From the NCBI GenBank assembly GCA_002110485.1, contig MOWL01000002.1, forward strand, positions 930,001-994,000: DNA of 64,000 nt, read 5' to 3'. The notes under the pieces are model-generated. The model saw only the letters and a list, made by a program, of their open reading frames with translations. It was not told the DNA's origin and searched no databases. The position numbers were made by a program, and so were the translations under genes. Positions 12,319-23,762 of this stretch are shown piece after piece. Origin of the DNA: Emergomyces orientalis (Eukaryota; Ascomycota; Eurotiomycetes; Onygenales; Ajellomycetaceae). Positions within the stretch are counted from its first letter, which is position 1. Each line of letters begins with the position of its first letter.

Positions 12319-13172
12319 GGTGGATAGAAAACCACCGGAAGCTAGAAAAAATGAATTAATGGATGTATGTGTAGTATTAAAGGACAGATATTAATGTACT
12401 TTCTTTCCTTGCGCTCTTTTTCGATAGCAAGCACAGTGTAAAGATCGTTTCGTGAAGTTCTTGAGATCCATTCAGTAGAGAACGGCAAAGGTCCCAGATA
12501 GTTTGCCCTGAAGCTCACGGAGGAAGAAGAGAAATTTTAGCTAGTTAGTACGAAGACATCTCATAATGCGTTTGCAGATTTTGTTCCTTTTCCATTCTGG
12601 GTAAAAGCGGCGTTTGTGTGTACATAGCAGTCTGTTGAAAGGGAAAGGTTAGCGCTGACTCACAGAGTTACGATGTTCAACTCAAGTGTTGATAGCCGGT
12701 TGAACTCGGCATTCAACTTTATGTTGAAGCCGGCAGAACTTGCCGAACGACACCAAACTTCAAGCCTTTTTGTTTTTGTTTTTCTATTTTATGATCAAGA
12801 AGCGCCGCGAAAGTGCGCGATTCCCGCGAAATGGGGTGGACATTCCGTAACTAAACGCGCCATCCCATGCAGGGAATTGAAACGGGTGATAATCATCATT
12901 GTTATTTAATCCCGCCCCGAGCGCCTTTGAATCGCCGAGATTGACGAGAGAATTGGCAGCTGAAGCCACAGCTTCAACTGTGGGAAACACCAATAACTAA
13001 CCCACAAGCCGCTATCGACCCGCTGGCGCGTGCCGCCTCTTGTTCCACCAGCAATATCCGCCACCAACAGTTTCATACTAGTCGCACTCGACACCGGCCA
13101 ATACTTCACCAGCCCTTCTGCAACAATTGGCAATAGTGCCAACGGCGTTACCAGAGGACTACATGGGGTCCA
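12319..13172. other. Divergent upstream region of the MOSC and orphan genes
   Basis: This should contain both promoters. No ATG is present on the plus strand between about 12900 and 13163. The first one (13164) opens a six-codon frame that overlaps, out of frame, the ATG at 13173. A possible splice acceptor (GGCAATAG ending at 13138) leaves room for a 5' non-coding exon of the downstream gene. Confidence 0.45.
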
Positions 13173-13759
13173 ATGACCCGTGACGTAGAAGTGGCTCTTC
13201 TCGAAATTTGTGCCAGCAAGGGCAAATTATACAGGACCCATTGCCATCATTCAGTTCCGCTGGTGGTGATGCTGGATATATACGCGACCTGCTGACGCCT
13301 GGATAAAGATTGCTGATTCCGAGGAAAGGAAAGGGGGGCCTGCGATTACTGCGAAAAACAAGCGGGAGGACGGTATTTGGAAAGCATGGCTTGAGAGGGA
13401 AAAGCTGAAGAATATAATTGCTGCTGGAACTACTAGGCATGACAGCATGGATACCGACGGGTGAAGAAAGCTATCCAGAAAATCATGAATCTTTCCTCAT
13501 CGTCGCCACAACCAACACCACCCACCTTACCCGATTTCCCTCACTGTACTCTTAGAGGACGTCGGTTTGAATGTGAAAATAATGGATTGGGCTTATTATC
13601 TGCCACAGGTGCCCAACCTGGCAACGTTCTAATGCACAAGGTAAAAAAGAGAAGAAGAAGTTTGCTGAACGAAAGCGTAGGCTCAAAGTCGTTCTTGAAG
13701 CTGACTTGCGAGAGCTGGGCCTTGTATTGCGGAAAGTGCAAAATCCATTGCACAAATGA
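13173..13759 (+). CDS. Predicted three-exon orphan protein, 130 aa, highly charged C-terminus
   Basis: Hand splicing gives exons 13173-13262, 13309-13460 and 13609-13759, with 46- and 148-nt introns. Phases agree at every junction (0, then 2). Intron 1 has a CTGAC branch site 11 nt before its acceptor; intron 2 runs from GTGAAG to GCCACAG. The protein starts MTRDVEVALLEIC. Its middle is rich in Lys/Glu (GIWKAWLEREKLKNI), with one CPTW segment right after the second junction. It ends in a basic then heptad-like helix (KKKFAERKRRLKVVLEADL) that could be a coiled coil or a nucleic-acid-binding helix. I do not recognise the family. The long charged helices confined to the spliced frames are the main support. 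The 5' end is uncertain because an upstream non-coding or coding exon is possible. Confidence 0.45.
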
Positions 13760-14721
13760 TGGACATGCTGCTGGAACCGTGGTAAGGCGAAGCCAGAAGA
13801 GAATTAATAGTCTGCTGTATTGTTTCCTTAAAGGACTCTACAGGGATCCTGCGGGGCATCTAAAGCAACGACAGTAAGGCATCCGTTTACAATCCATGCT
13901 ACGGGCCATGCAGGAGGGCGATTATATGGGTTTGGAAACTGGAATGCCCAATGCGCCACCCAGGTCTCCGAAAATGCTGAAGTTTGAACTCTTGCTGAGC
14001 CCAAGGTATCGTCAAGGAGTATCCTGTAGCAGGATGTGTTTGGTAGATGGGAACATGTAAAATTAGAATAACTATAAAAGAGCATTCCATATCAATGGCG
14101 ATGTTGGCCTTTTCGCTTTTCCCAGGCTGTAGGGAGGCGTACTCTAGTAATCAATTGATAATATCAACTCGTACCAAGACACAGAGTCGATATATTTTTG
14201 AACAATTCACTATTGTGAACACACTAACCCAGTTTGCCACTGAAACTAAAGGGGTCGCCAACCAGTAGCTATCCTGGATAGTGAGTTTGTCCCAAGGTGG
14301 AGGAGAGAAGTCGCTCTCTCACTATGACTGACAATACATAGATTACATCTGCTAAGCATAATAAAGTAAAAATCCCAACAAATGTTTTAAAAAAAAAAGG
14401 ATTTCATAAAGTAGTGTTCATTTTAAGATAATTTCAAATCTTTTGAATACCGGGAATGGTTGAAATTGATTCATGGTATGAATGTCCTTATTTAAGCGAT
14501 CCCAAATGCCGAGACCCAGCCCAGGATTTAGCCGACCTTCCCCCATAAACATCGACCTTAAGTTCCATTCGCAAATCGCAAATCGCAAATCACCGCTCAA
14601 TGATATCCCAGCTATCCACGAACGCGTTTCTATTTAACGTGTCCACCTACATATAGGTTTTTCTTTATCCTAGATATTAGATCGCTTGGCCCTCTGGAGT
14701 GAATGTAGCCGACATACTCCG
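13760..14721. other. Spacer upstream of the Rad51-family gene
   Basis: No supported gene. It contains a poly-A stretch near 14387 and three tandem CGCAAAT units near 14570-14590. The promoter of the downstream gene should lie in the right half. Confidence 0.45.
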
Positions 14722-16854
14722 ATGGTGACGCAAGAAGAAGATGTTGCTAAATTCTCCAGCCCGGACGAAGGTATGAATGAGCTTTACTTTCTATCAATAC
14801 GCAGAGTTAAACTAAATGGAGAGGGCATCGTGAATCAAGTTCCGGTTCTCGTTAATGGCTGTGCAGATGCTCTATATATATATAAGAAATCATCCAAGCC
14901 TGCAGGGAAGCTTGAGACATGTAGCTCACTTTCTTTACATGGGCCAATTTAGATTTCCATTCCAATGATCACACAGCTAACTTTTTAATAGCTCGCCAAA
15001 AAAAGCCGCCAGAGGGTACATTTCGTGCCTTTGGGAGTCTTACATTATCTCCTCCGTCAAACCTGGAGCGTGATGACGCAGTATCTACAGGGCTCACACG
15101 GCTGGATGCTGCCTTGGCAGTGCGAGCTGGTCTGAAGCCATCTCTTCTGGGGCCCAGACGGAACAATGGGCGTACTCAATGCCACCCAAATGCTTTTACG
15201 AGGGGAATCAGGCGTGGAGAAGTTACGGAGGTCATGGGACCCCGAGGGGTGGGGAAGACCGCATTCGCGTGAGTGTTCTTGGAATGCATCGCTAGCATTT
15301 CAATTTAAGATTGAGCAATGATCTGCGAGTTATAAGCAGGTGTAGCTAATATTACTCTTCCAGTATGGGTATTGCAGCACGCGTGCTTCATGCGAAACAG
15401 AAAGTTGTCTGGATAGGTTAGTGTCGGCGAAACGGAGCCGTTCTTCTCCGATTTATGCCTAGGGAATTTTGAGTTCACGATGAGTCGTAACTCTGCATAA
15501 TAATAATGTACGTTCTATCTAACATTGGCAGATACCGCGAGCCCCATGAACCCTACAAGGTTCAAAGACATCCTTCAAAGGGATAGGACTACACCATTCT
15601 CTGTTGGCTCACCCGCTCGACCGCCAAGTGGAAATAACATGGACGAGTTTCTCGATCAACTACTCTATTTCCATCCACCAACCCTAGCACATCTCCTAGC
15701 CCTAATATCTCACCCTCCAAAACGCTTCCCACCCCAGGAAACAGGTCTAATCGTAATTGACTCCATATCGTCCCTCTTCACTTCCGAGTACCGCACAAAA
15801 CTACCACCTAGAAACCGCAAATCCAAACCCACGACAAGTACAGAGTTCAAAGATGAAAAAACCCGCTGGAAAGTCATCGGCAACCTGGTTATGAATTTGA
15901 AAAAGCTTGCCGCCAAATTTAATTGTGTTGTAATCGTGATCAACGAAATGGCATCGCGGTTCAGGGAAAAACAGCCACCTGTGCTGCACGAAGCCCTCTC
16001 GGGTATAACATGGGATTCCGGGGTTACTACTCGCATAGTGCTCTGTTGGCACTGGCTATCACCTAGCTTTCGATCACGAGTGCGCATGAAACGTGTGCGA
16101 TTCGCGGAGGTGGTTAAGGCTGAAAAGGTTGAACTTGTGGATGGGAGAACGCAGAGGATTGTTCCATTTGTAATTAAAAAGGTGCGTAGGTACCAGCAAG
16201 CTAAAATTAGCCAGTATTTTCTTCCTTCGTGTATTCACCTCTTGTGCTTAGTTGCGTCGCTTTTTTCTCTGTCTTTTTATACTTCAGGGGTGTGAATCCA
16301 TATGGATGGAACGGCTCTATGCAATAAAGGTGGAGCGGGTGAGATTTTCAATAATGATTGACAACGTATGCAAATAGACCGGTCTCCACGAATTTACTCT
16401 GCCACCTTGCGGCACACCGCTATCCATCTCCATCCACGTCCATAACCGCCCGCATTTATTACATGTGCGGCCGAAACGAAAGCTCGATCATGTTACGGGT
16501 CGCAGCCCGGACACGCGTCGGAAACCACGAATTGAGGCTGCAGCAACGACAGAGAACAAAGAAAAACATCGTGGCCCGGATGACGGTAGTGGTGGAACGA
16601 CTCCCTCTAAGTCTTCGTTGGTCTTGTCGATAAAAGAAGAAGACGGGGATGAGTATGGATGGCTAGATGAAGATAGAGCAGAATTTGTGGATGAGGTTGT
16701 TAGTGAGGAAGAGGCGCGAGGTGGTGACCACGCTGGGCTTCATGATGGTAGCAGTGACGACAGTCCTTTCCCGAGCCATGCCGTGGGAGGAGATATTGAG
16801 GACGACACAGTTCTTTTACTGCAGAATATTGCAGATGATGACGAATTTGATTGA
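14722..16854 (+). CDS. Rad51/RecA-family DNA repair ATPase paralogue (Rad55/Rlp1-like)
   Basis: Six exons: 14722-14770, 14992-15268, 15364-15416, 15532-16181, 16288-16329, 16378-16854, giving 515 aa. All junction phases agree; exon 5 could instead end at 16338, adding three residues. Walker A is GPRGVGKT (residues 99-106), interrupted soon after by an intron. Walker B is the hydrophobic strand GLIVID with Asp at about 203. A short region with the Rad51-type VIVINEMASRF strand follows. The C-terminus from about residue 390 is not RecA-like: a basic stretch (RPKRKLDH) and then a long acidic, Ser-rich tail ending in DDDEFD. The RecA core lacks the N-terminal helix-hairpin-helix of Rad51 itself, so this is a paralogue expected to assist Rad51 in homologous recombination. 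Which paralogue (Rad55, XRCC2/Rlp1 or RAD51D type) cannot be decided by eye. Confidence 0.75.
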
Positions 16855-19144
16855 GTTGGCTGGTGAACGGGTTTGTAATTGAAATATAAACCTCTCAGTC
16901 TGCAACTTGAGGGACGAAAGAAACGGCGCTTTGAGTTGCACATCACACAACGCCAGCATATATGGAACTTCGATTTGTTTGATAGGAGCAGCATTACCCA
17001 TGCCTAGATCTAACCTAGTAGGTATAAGGTTTGGACCTCCAGCCCATACTAGTATGCACTAAGTTTTGCCAATTCGGAAGTCTTGACAACTCCGAATAAT
17101 CAGCAACTCATCCGTAAACTTCGAAGTATCCGAGACAACCCGCCCCATCAGCACCTCAATGTAGCGGAGTATGTGACAAATAACAAGCCCACGCAAGAGT
17201 GAAAAATTTCCCGGGCGCCGATTTTCATTTTGACTACGGTGTCGGAATCGGCAAATCTTCTCAACCTGATTGCTCAGTTCTCAAATAAGAAGAATTTTCA
17301 AATTTCGAATAACTATTGCAGGAAATTTTGTGCTGTAAATCCAACTGGTCAAAATTTTTGAACTATCTCTCTAAAGAATCTTGTTCAATGATAGAATTGC
17401 ATTACAAGCTATTACCCCATTATGCAGATTTTCCTGGCGCATATGTGCTGCGTATTTCTCACGTGGGGGTTGCCCACACCTGTGCCTGCTGGAATCCTGC
17501 AGCTTGGGATCAACCCGGCTAAACCCCGGCGTCGACTTTTTCCGAGTCAGGAGAAGCGTAACATCAACCAGGATTGCTGGGGATGGTTTCGAAACGCCTC
17601 ACTAGAGCCCGTCTCAGATGCGACTGTGAAATTCGAATTTACGGTCGTATGCTCCAGCCCTTATTTTTGTGTCAGTAGCGCCTTGAGTCTGGCGATTTTT
17701 GGAGTACTTCTGGTCCCGCAGTTGGCGTCAGGTCGTTTCTGAATTGTACGGACGAGAAAGAGTGAAATGAAACAAGGCTGAAAGAGAGAGAGAGCTGAGA
17801 AAGGCTGGAAGGTAACAACATGTTAGGGTCGTTCTCCAGGCAGAGACTTAGCCTTCCTATTTTTGAGTACATAGGTTCGGCCAGCCAGATAGATTGCTGA
17901 GAAAGGCACAATACTTGCTGACATCCTGAATCTCACACCATGAACAAGACATGGAAAACGAGCATGAACTGGTCTGCTGCTAAACAAGTCCCGCTTACAG
18001 CGGGGTATTCTGCGGAGACTAGTTTTCAGAGTATTCCCTCCACCACTCTCCAGGGCATTTGCTGGGGAGATCGAGTTGACAAAGATCCGAGATTAGAATG
18101 TGATGATTGATCAGCAACACCAATAATGGCAAGATTTGACACAATGCAACTGCTGCAGTAGTGCCTCAAGGCCAGCAAAGCAGTTTCCACCGCCTTACAG
18201 ATTCAACATCTCCATTCTGCAAAAAAAATCTATGAATTATCACACTGAAATAGTCAAATCAAAATTGATGGGCCGTAAGGATCGGCCTGCTCCAAGATTT
18301 TGGAAGGCCACCAGTATGTCGCTGGCGCCAAACTGGTGAAACCTAAACATAGTGTCAATTAAGGAATCCTTTCGTTCAGCAACTCAATACTTCGATGGAA
18401 ATAACTGCCCGAACTCAAATTGAGTTACAAGGTTTATTATGTCAACTCTCCTAGTTTGATTGGCCCCATCAAAAACGCATCTGGATTCTGCGCTAAATTT
18501 GGTGAAATCAGGTCACAGGTCCACCAGGTTCACCTGAAGGATCAAAACGCATTTGAATAACCAGGTAAGTTATGGATCCCTACCTAAGCTGATAAGCATC
18601 GCCATACGAATTGTTCTCAAAGCATTCTTAAATACTAGCTCGTTCAAAAGGGTCCGAGGTCGGTTACATCAAGAAAGGGTAATATTTCTGGGAGTTTTTC
18701 TTCCCCCTCAACATTGGTCACAACAGCTAGCACTGGAGGCATCCGGCCCTTTTCAAATGAGTGATACGTAACTGGCTGGCTTTGCTCAACGGCCAGGGAA
18801 CCCATTTCAAGGTTTCTGATTGGACATGGTTAGTCCAAAGAGGTCAAAATCCGTGGCCATATCAGTCAGGCGTGTCGAGGGGATGAATACACCCTAATGA
18901 CACTGAAACATTCACAAAGCATATGCTGAGAATATTTAAAATAAAAAAGAAAAGAGAAAAGAGAAAATATATTGAATAGATTGTTTCTCTGTAAGTCTAA
19001 TAATATTCTAGATTGAGTATGCGTTGTGTACAGGATGCTGAGAAGGATATTTAGGTCCCACACAGGCAGTGCAATGAAGAATCTACTAATCGAATGACAT
19101 GACATGGGGTTGCCCCCTTTTCTCTACCCATACCTAAGAAGGTA
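16855..19144. other. 2.3 kb spacer left of the Tc1 element
   Basis: Short frames only (for example 17422-17742), without motifs or coherent splicing. The sequence just left of 19145 is AT-rich and ends in the TA dinucleotide (19143-19144) that flanks the transposon. Confidence 0.45.
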
Positions 19145-19213
19145 AGGTTTGCATGTTTTGACACCTACCTAGGTTGGTAATGAATGAGGTATGCTAGTCC
19201 CAAATTAGTTTGG
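19145..19213 (+). repeat. Left terminal inverted repeat with internal insertion
   Basis: It matches the right end in two blocks (outer about 19145-19164, inner about 19193-19213). They are separated by roughly 28 bases absent from the right copy, which contain ACCTAGGT. Confidence 0.8.
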
Positions 19214-19362
19214 CTGCTAGTAGTTGGCAGCAGTTATAGTGTCATGTGATATCCATGTGATTTATTTTCCACCCAGCATGGTTGTAACTTTGCAGCTTCA
19301 TATTCTCTTCATCATTTTCAGTATTTTGCTCAGCTCTATACTCTTCAATTATACCATTCAAG

Positions 19363-19981
19363 ATGGGTCGAACCCCGCATCCATCAAATCCACCCGGAGA
19401 TCCCCATTAGCACACTCCAATCCACTGTCAGACAAGCCACTCAACATGTTAATGGAATGTTCAAACCATGGTCTGGAGCTCCTCAAAAACTGTCAGATGT
19501 GGAGAGAGATCACCTATATGATTTAGCTGTTCATATCAATCCTCATATCTCAGCTAGAGATCTCTGTGCTGAAGTGGATGACAAGGTTAAATCAAGATCT
19601 ATTCAACAGTTATTTTAATGAGCTGGGAAGGAAGAGATGGATTCAGTGCTGCCGCTCAGAGATCAAGGAAGTGTATGTTGCTAAACACTGGATCTGGGCA
19701 GACACCTACAAAGATTACACTGCTGCAGATTGGTGTTGAATTAGATGGCTTGATGAGTGTACAGTTGAACATGGGAGTAGAATTGGAGCCAAATGGACAT
19801 TTTTATGACCTTCTGAACAGCTTATTCAAGGGGATATTAAGGAGCAACGGTGTGGAAAGTGAGTGAAGAAGATGCTCTGGGCAGTGTTTGGGGAGAATAT
19901 TTGTACAGGTTTGGTGCCATTGGATGGAGATCCGGCTCCTCATTAGGGAGTAACAGCCAGGGTATGATTCTGTATGCAAAT

Positions 19982-20013
<32 letters not shown>

Positions 20014-20428
20014 GATATATACTGATGGTCTTCTATCTCTCAGGTCATTCGTGAGATCTACCAAGCATTTCTTCCCGACATCCTTGACCAAATGATATTT
20101 TCATCCATGATAATGCCTCTGTACACACTGCTCTTATAATCTGTGAACTTCTACAAGAGATGGGTGCTACAGTGATGATTTGGCCGCCATATTCACCTGA
20201 TTTGAATCCACTGAGAATTTGTGGTCAGTCATGAAAAGAGAGAGATATAAAATACGGCCGGATCTGGAGTTTGCAGATGACACAGTAGACACATTGAAAG
20301 TACTTATAGAAACTGCCCAGGAGGCCTGGAATTCAATAGATGAAAGTATTTTTTATAATCTCTCTGTATCCATGCCAAATCAGGTGGCAGCAGTTATAAA
20401 AGCAGATGGATGGTATACAAAATATTAA
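19363..20428 (+). pseudogene. Tc1-like DDE transposase, multiply broken
   Basis: Recognisable pieces appear in shifting frames. The start is a probable MGR. A helix-turn-helix-like segment follows (KLSDVERDHLYDLAVHINPH). Then comes the RWIQC...ADW...IRWLDECTVEHG block carrying the first catalytic Asp, and next DIFIHDNASVHTA with the second Asp. The family signature WPPYSPDLNP sits 24 residues after that. The tail (EFADDTVDTLKVLIETAQ) ends at 20428. Defects include in-frame stops (for example the TGA in the segment near 19740), frameshifts, a poly-T tract and a one-base loss near 20211-20216. That loss lies just where the third catalytic residue (DD34E spacing) should be. The IRWLDE block shows TGT-TGA where the family has two CG-starting Arg codons, consistent with C-to-T mutation. 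Confidence 0.85.
19987..20013. repeat. Poly-T tract, 27 nt
   Basis: Homopolymer inside the transposase pseudogene. Its length may vary between sequencing reads. Confidence 0.95.
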
Positions 20429-20498
20429 TGAAAATCACACCAGATTACATTTTCATTAGGGCTATGTACAGTACATACAAAAATAAACTGTGACTGAA

Positions 20499-20540
20499 CC
20501 AAATTAATTTCGGACTAGTGTCACAAAAAACATGCAAACT
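20499..20540 (-). repeat. Right terminal inverted repeat
   Basis: Reverse complement of the left end, compact (about 42 bp), with the order outer GTTTGCATG block, GTGACAC, CTAGTCC, then AAATTAATTTGG. Confidence 0.85.
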
Positions 20541-21709
20541 TATGGCGCGGCATTGTACGGATTTGCTTGCTTCAAAGAAGCTCAGCCTTCAATTGGTGGG
20601 ATGAACCGGAACTCGAAAGCGCCGACGGCCCGTCAGCCCAAAAATCGTTCCTCAGCATCAAGGCTGGTTGAACTGATATGAAGAACCCAGAGGTAGTCTA
20701 ATGGGGTGATCTCCAGAGCGGCTCAGTTTTGGTTTGGTGACAACAGCTGAAATACCTTAGCAAAATTCGCCAAGGGCGCTAGCTAGGGCAAGATATTTTC
20801 GGTTATGTACCCCTGACCGGTGACTTTTGTACACCGTTAACTAGCTAGACTTCTGTTGTCTTGACTTCACCTATGCAAGCGACGAAAAGCTTCTCTGAGG
20901 GCTGTGCTCTCGAAGGGCTGCGATGGCTGCGACAAACCTTGGGGTGTTTTTCTAAGTTTTATTGACACAGATGTGGTGCGATCCCATCGTTGACTACTCC
21001 AAAGCTCGGGTGGTTATTCAATCACCACTCCACTCCGTGGTGTTGCCCTGATCTCCAGCACGGGAAACGCTGATGAATCCTGCTGGGCCTCCAAGCAGGG
21101 TCCCCATATCAGCCCGGATTAAACAGAAAATAATCATACCATCCGAAGAGGCTCCAGCCTTCAGCTAGCAACCATTTTACCACCGCCCCATTAATCAGCC
21201 ATGGTCCCAAACCATTTCTTTGGCTCGGTTCGGTGGAAGATCCACCTTGATTCATGGGCGCCAAGTTCCACCCCGCGTGCCCCAGCAGGACTGTTCCAAA
21301 TAGGCCCCCTTACCTGACTAGAGTGTTTCCAGGACCAAATCATCCGTCGCTGCTGGCATTTTCCTCGAGTGATTTCTCAGGGGCTCCCTGCTGGCGACTG
21401 GCTTTATGCACCCATTAACTGCATTTCATCATTAAGATGTGTTGTGCCTCTAAGAAGCCCGGGCGCAGCAAATGGCCCCTTGCCGTGCAACCTGTATTCC
21501 AAACCCAGGGACACACAATAATGAAGCAGCTTAGATACTCAAGCCCAACTCCATGGAAATTAATTTCAGACTATTATTAGGGCTGCTGATGATCACCGCT
21601 GTGCATGCAATATAAAGCTGCTCTGGTCCCCAGTGAGTGCGAATTTGGGCCTAACGGAGTGTACCTCGAAACCAGTATGATCCATTGACTCTTGGGATAC
21701 GAATCGAAA
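20541..21709. other. Upstream region of the P450 gene
   Basis: About 1.2 kb of relatively GC-rich sequence with no gene between the transposon and the P450 start codon. Confidence 0.45.
21611..21617 (+). promoter_or_regulatory. TATA-like box of the P450 gene
   Basis: TATAAAG lies 99 bp upstream of the ATG at 21710, a plausible core promoter position for a fungal gene. Confidence 0.45.
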
Positions 21710-23762
21710 ATGGTGACTCCTGAGGCGAAAACCGGTTACTTCGTCGAGTTGGCGTCGGCATCCAACCTACCTTCTGTCACATTCGTCGTCACCGCCTTGA
21801 CTTTTTTCTTTTTCTACATTCTACAGCGTCGCAAGACAAATGTGCCACTTATCAACCCCAAACGGAGGTTTGAATTTTCAGATAATAGGATCAAGCAGGA
21901 ATTTGTTCACAATGCAATTCCAATGATGCAAAAAGGCTTTGCTAGGACTGGTAACAAGCCATTCCGCATCCTCGCAGATACCGGAGAATTGACTGTTCTT
22001 CCTCCTGATGTTGTCGACGAGATTAAGAGCGATGACCGCATGAACTTTGAACAATTCACCTCCAGGGTAAGATGACCTTTTTTGATGATTTCATGATAGA
22101 ACAATTCAAAGCTAACTTGGTAACGGCGAAGGCCTTTTTCGGTCACCTCCCAGGATTCGAAGTTTTCAATACCACTGGACCTATTATGAAAATCGGCAAG
22201 TCTGTGGTCCAGCAGCAACTGACCACTCATCTTAGTATGGAGTCTCCAATCTCTCCTCTTAGCCACGACCCGAACATTCTTACTTACATGCTATCATTGT
22301 CTTAGACAAGGTAACAAAGCCACTTTCTGACGAGGCTTCATTGTCTCTTCGGGAAATTTTCACGGACAACAAAGGTGCGAGTTGAAAAAAAAACCCCGTT
22401 CCGCGCACATTGATGTACTGTTTGCTAAATTATGTCGCGCAGAGTGGCATCAAATTACCCTTAAAACTGAGCTTCTACGAATCGTCGCTCGTCTCTCCTC
22501 CAAGGTTTTCCTCGGCGATGAACTGTGCCACGACGAAAGATGGTTGGAAATTACTGTCAATTATACCCTCGTCGCATTCGCGGCTGTAGACTCCCTAAGA
22601 ATGTGGCCTTCATATCTTCGTGGCATCGTCCACTGGTTCCTGCCGAAATGCAGGGCTTCTCGAGCCGAAGCTGCAAAAGCACGCGCGATCATGGCGCCTA
22701 TGATGAAGAAGCGTGCAGAGCACAAGGCTTCCCTTGCGGCGCAGGGGGAAAAAACCGATTTCAATGATGCTATTGAATGGTTTGACAACGCCGCAAGAGC
22801 TGCGGGTCATCGTGGTGACCTTGTTGTATTCCAGCTTGGACTCAGTGTCACTGCTATTCATACTACGGTAAGAATATCCCCGATTTAGTCGAGTGGTTTG
22901 AGAAGCGGTAGGCGCGGCTTGGATATGAGATTAATGGTTGACCCGATAATCCAAGAGGTTGCATTCAAAAGCCAACCCTATTATACTGATTAATACTGAT
23001 TAATACTTAATACTAACTACTACCAACATCATTTAGAGCGACCTCGCAACCCAAGTAATCCTTGACATAGCTGCGCATCCCGAAATCATAGAACCGCTGA
23101 GAAAGGAGATATTCGAAGCGCTGAGCGAAGGGGGGTGGAAGAAGACCTCACTTTACAAAATGAAGCTTCTAGACAGCATCATCAAGGAGAGCCAGCGCAT
23201 GAAGCCCATTGCTTCTCGTAAGATATCTACCCTCTCTGTTACCTGCTGAAAGAAAGACAAATTAATGAAGGCGGATTATATTTTAAAACAAAACAAAATT
23301 TCCCTTGCTTACAAAGCTGCAGTCAGCATGAACCGCGTTACAACCGCCGATGTCACCCTATCCGATGGCACCACCATTCCCAAGGACACCTTCACAGCGG
23401 TCTCCAACCACCACATGTGGTCTCCCAGCATCCACGCTAACCCAGACCAATGGGACGGCTACCGCTTCTACAACAGGCGCCAGAACCCCGGGCAAGAAAA
23501 CAGCTCACAGTTTGTCAGCACTAGCGTGGATCACCTTGCCTTCGGACACGGCCAGCACGCCTGCCCCGGCCGTTTCTTCGCCTCCAACGAAATTAAGGTG
23601 CTGCTATGCCATATGCTCCTCAAGTATGACCTGAAATTGGTGGAAGGGTCGACGATCAGCCCGTTTCAGTACTCTACTTCGATAATGGCGAATCCATTTG
23701 CGCCGCTTATGATTCGAAAGAGGGAGGAAGAAGTTATAGATCTGGATGCGCTGGGGGCATAG
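21710..23762 (+). CDS. Cytochrome P450 monooxygenase (CYP68/ent-kaurene-oxidase-like)
   Basis: Six exons: 21710-22066, 22132-22234, 22306-22374, 22443-22867, 23037-23217, 23317-23762, giving 526 aa with all phases consistent. An N-terminal membrane anchor (FVVTALTFFFFYIL, about residues 24-37) is followed by a basic hinge. The C-terminal half shows the K-helix ExxR in IIKESQRMK, the PERF-equivalent DGYRFY, and the haem loop FGHGQHACPGRFF with ligand Cys at about 461. Segments such as HLPGFEVFN and AIHTTSDLATQV recall fungal CYP68-type enzymes and ent-kaurene oxidases of the gibberellin and indole-diterpene pathways; that subfamily call is from memory. It would act in the endoplasmic reticulum with a P450 reductase. 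No terpene synthase, polyketide synthase or other pathway gene is near, so the substrate is unknown. All key residues are intact. Confidence 0.87.

Larger units (their letters stand above)
19145..20540 (+). mobile_element. Degenerate Tc1/mariner-family DNA transposon
   Basis: A 1,396-bp element is bounded by imperfect inverted repeats and flanked on both sides by TA (19143-19144 and 20541-20542), the target duplication of the Tc1/mariner superfamily. Left and right ends both begin AG(G)TTTGCATGTTTT when read inward, and share a second block, CTAGTCC then AAATTA and TTTGG. Between the ends lies a broken transposase gene reading plus. An uninterrupted run of 27 T (19987-20013) sits in the middle. 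The element cannot move by itself. Confidence 0.88.

Noticed and set aside
13609..13640. 32-nt intron ending at CACAAG within the last exon of the orphan gene
   Set aside because: Too short for a fungal intron; using the acceptor at 13608 instead gives a continuous frame with correct phase.
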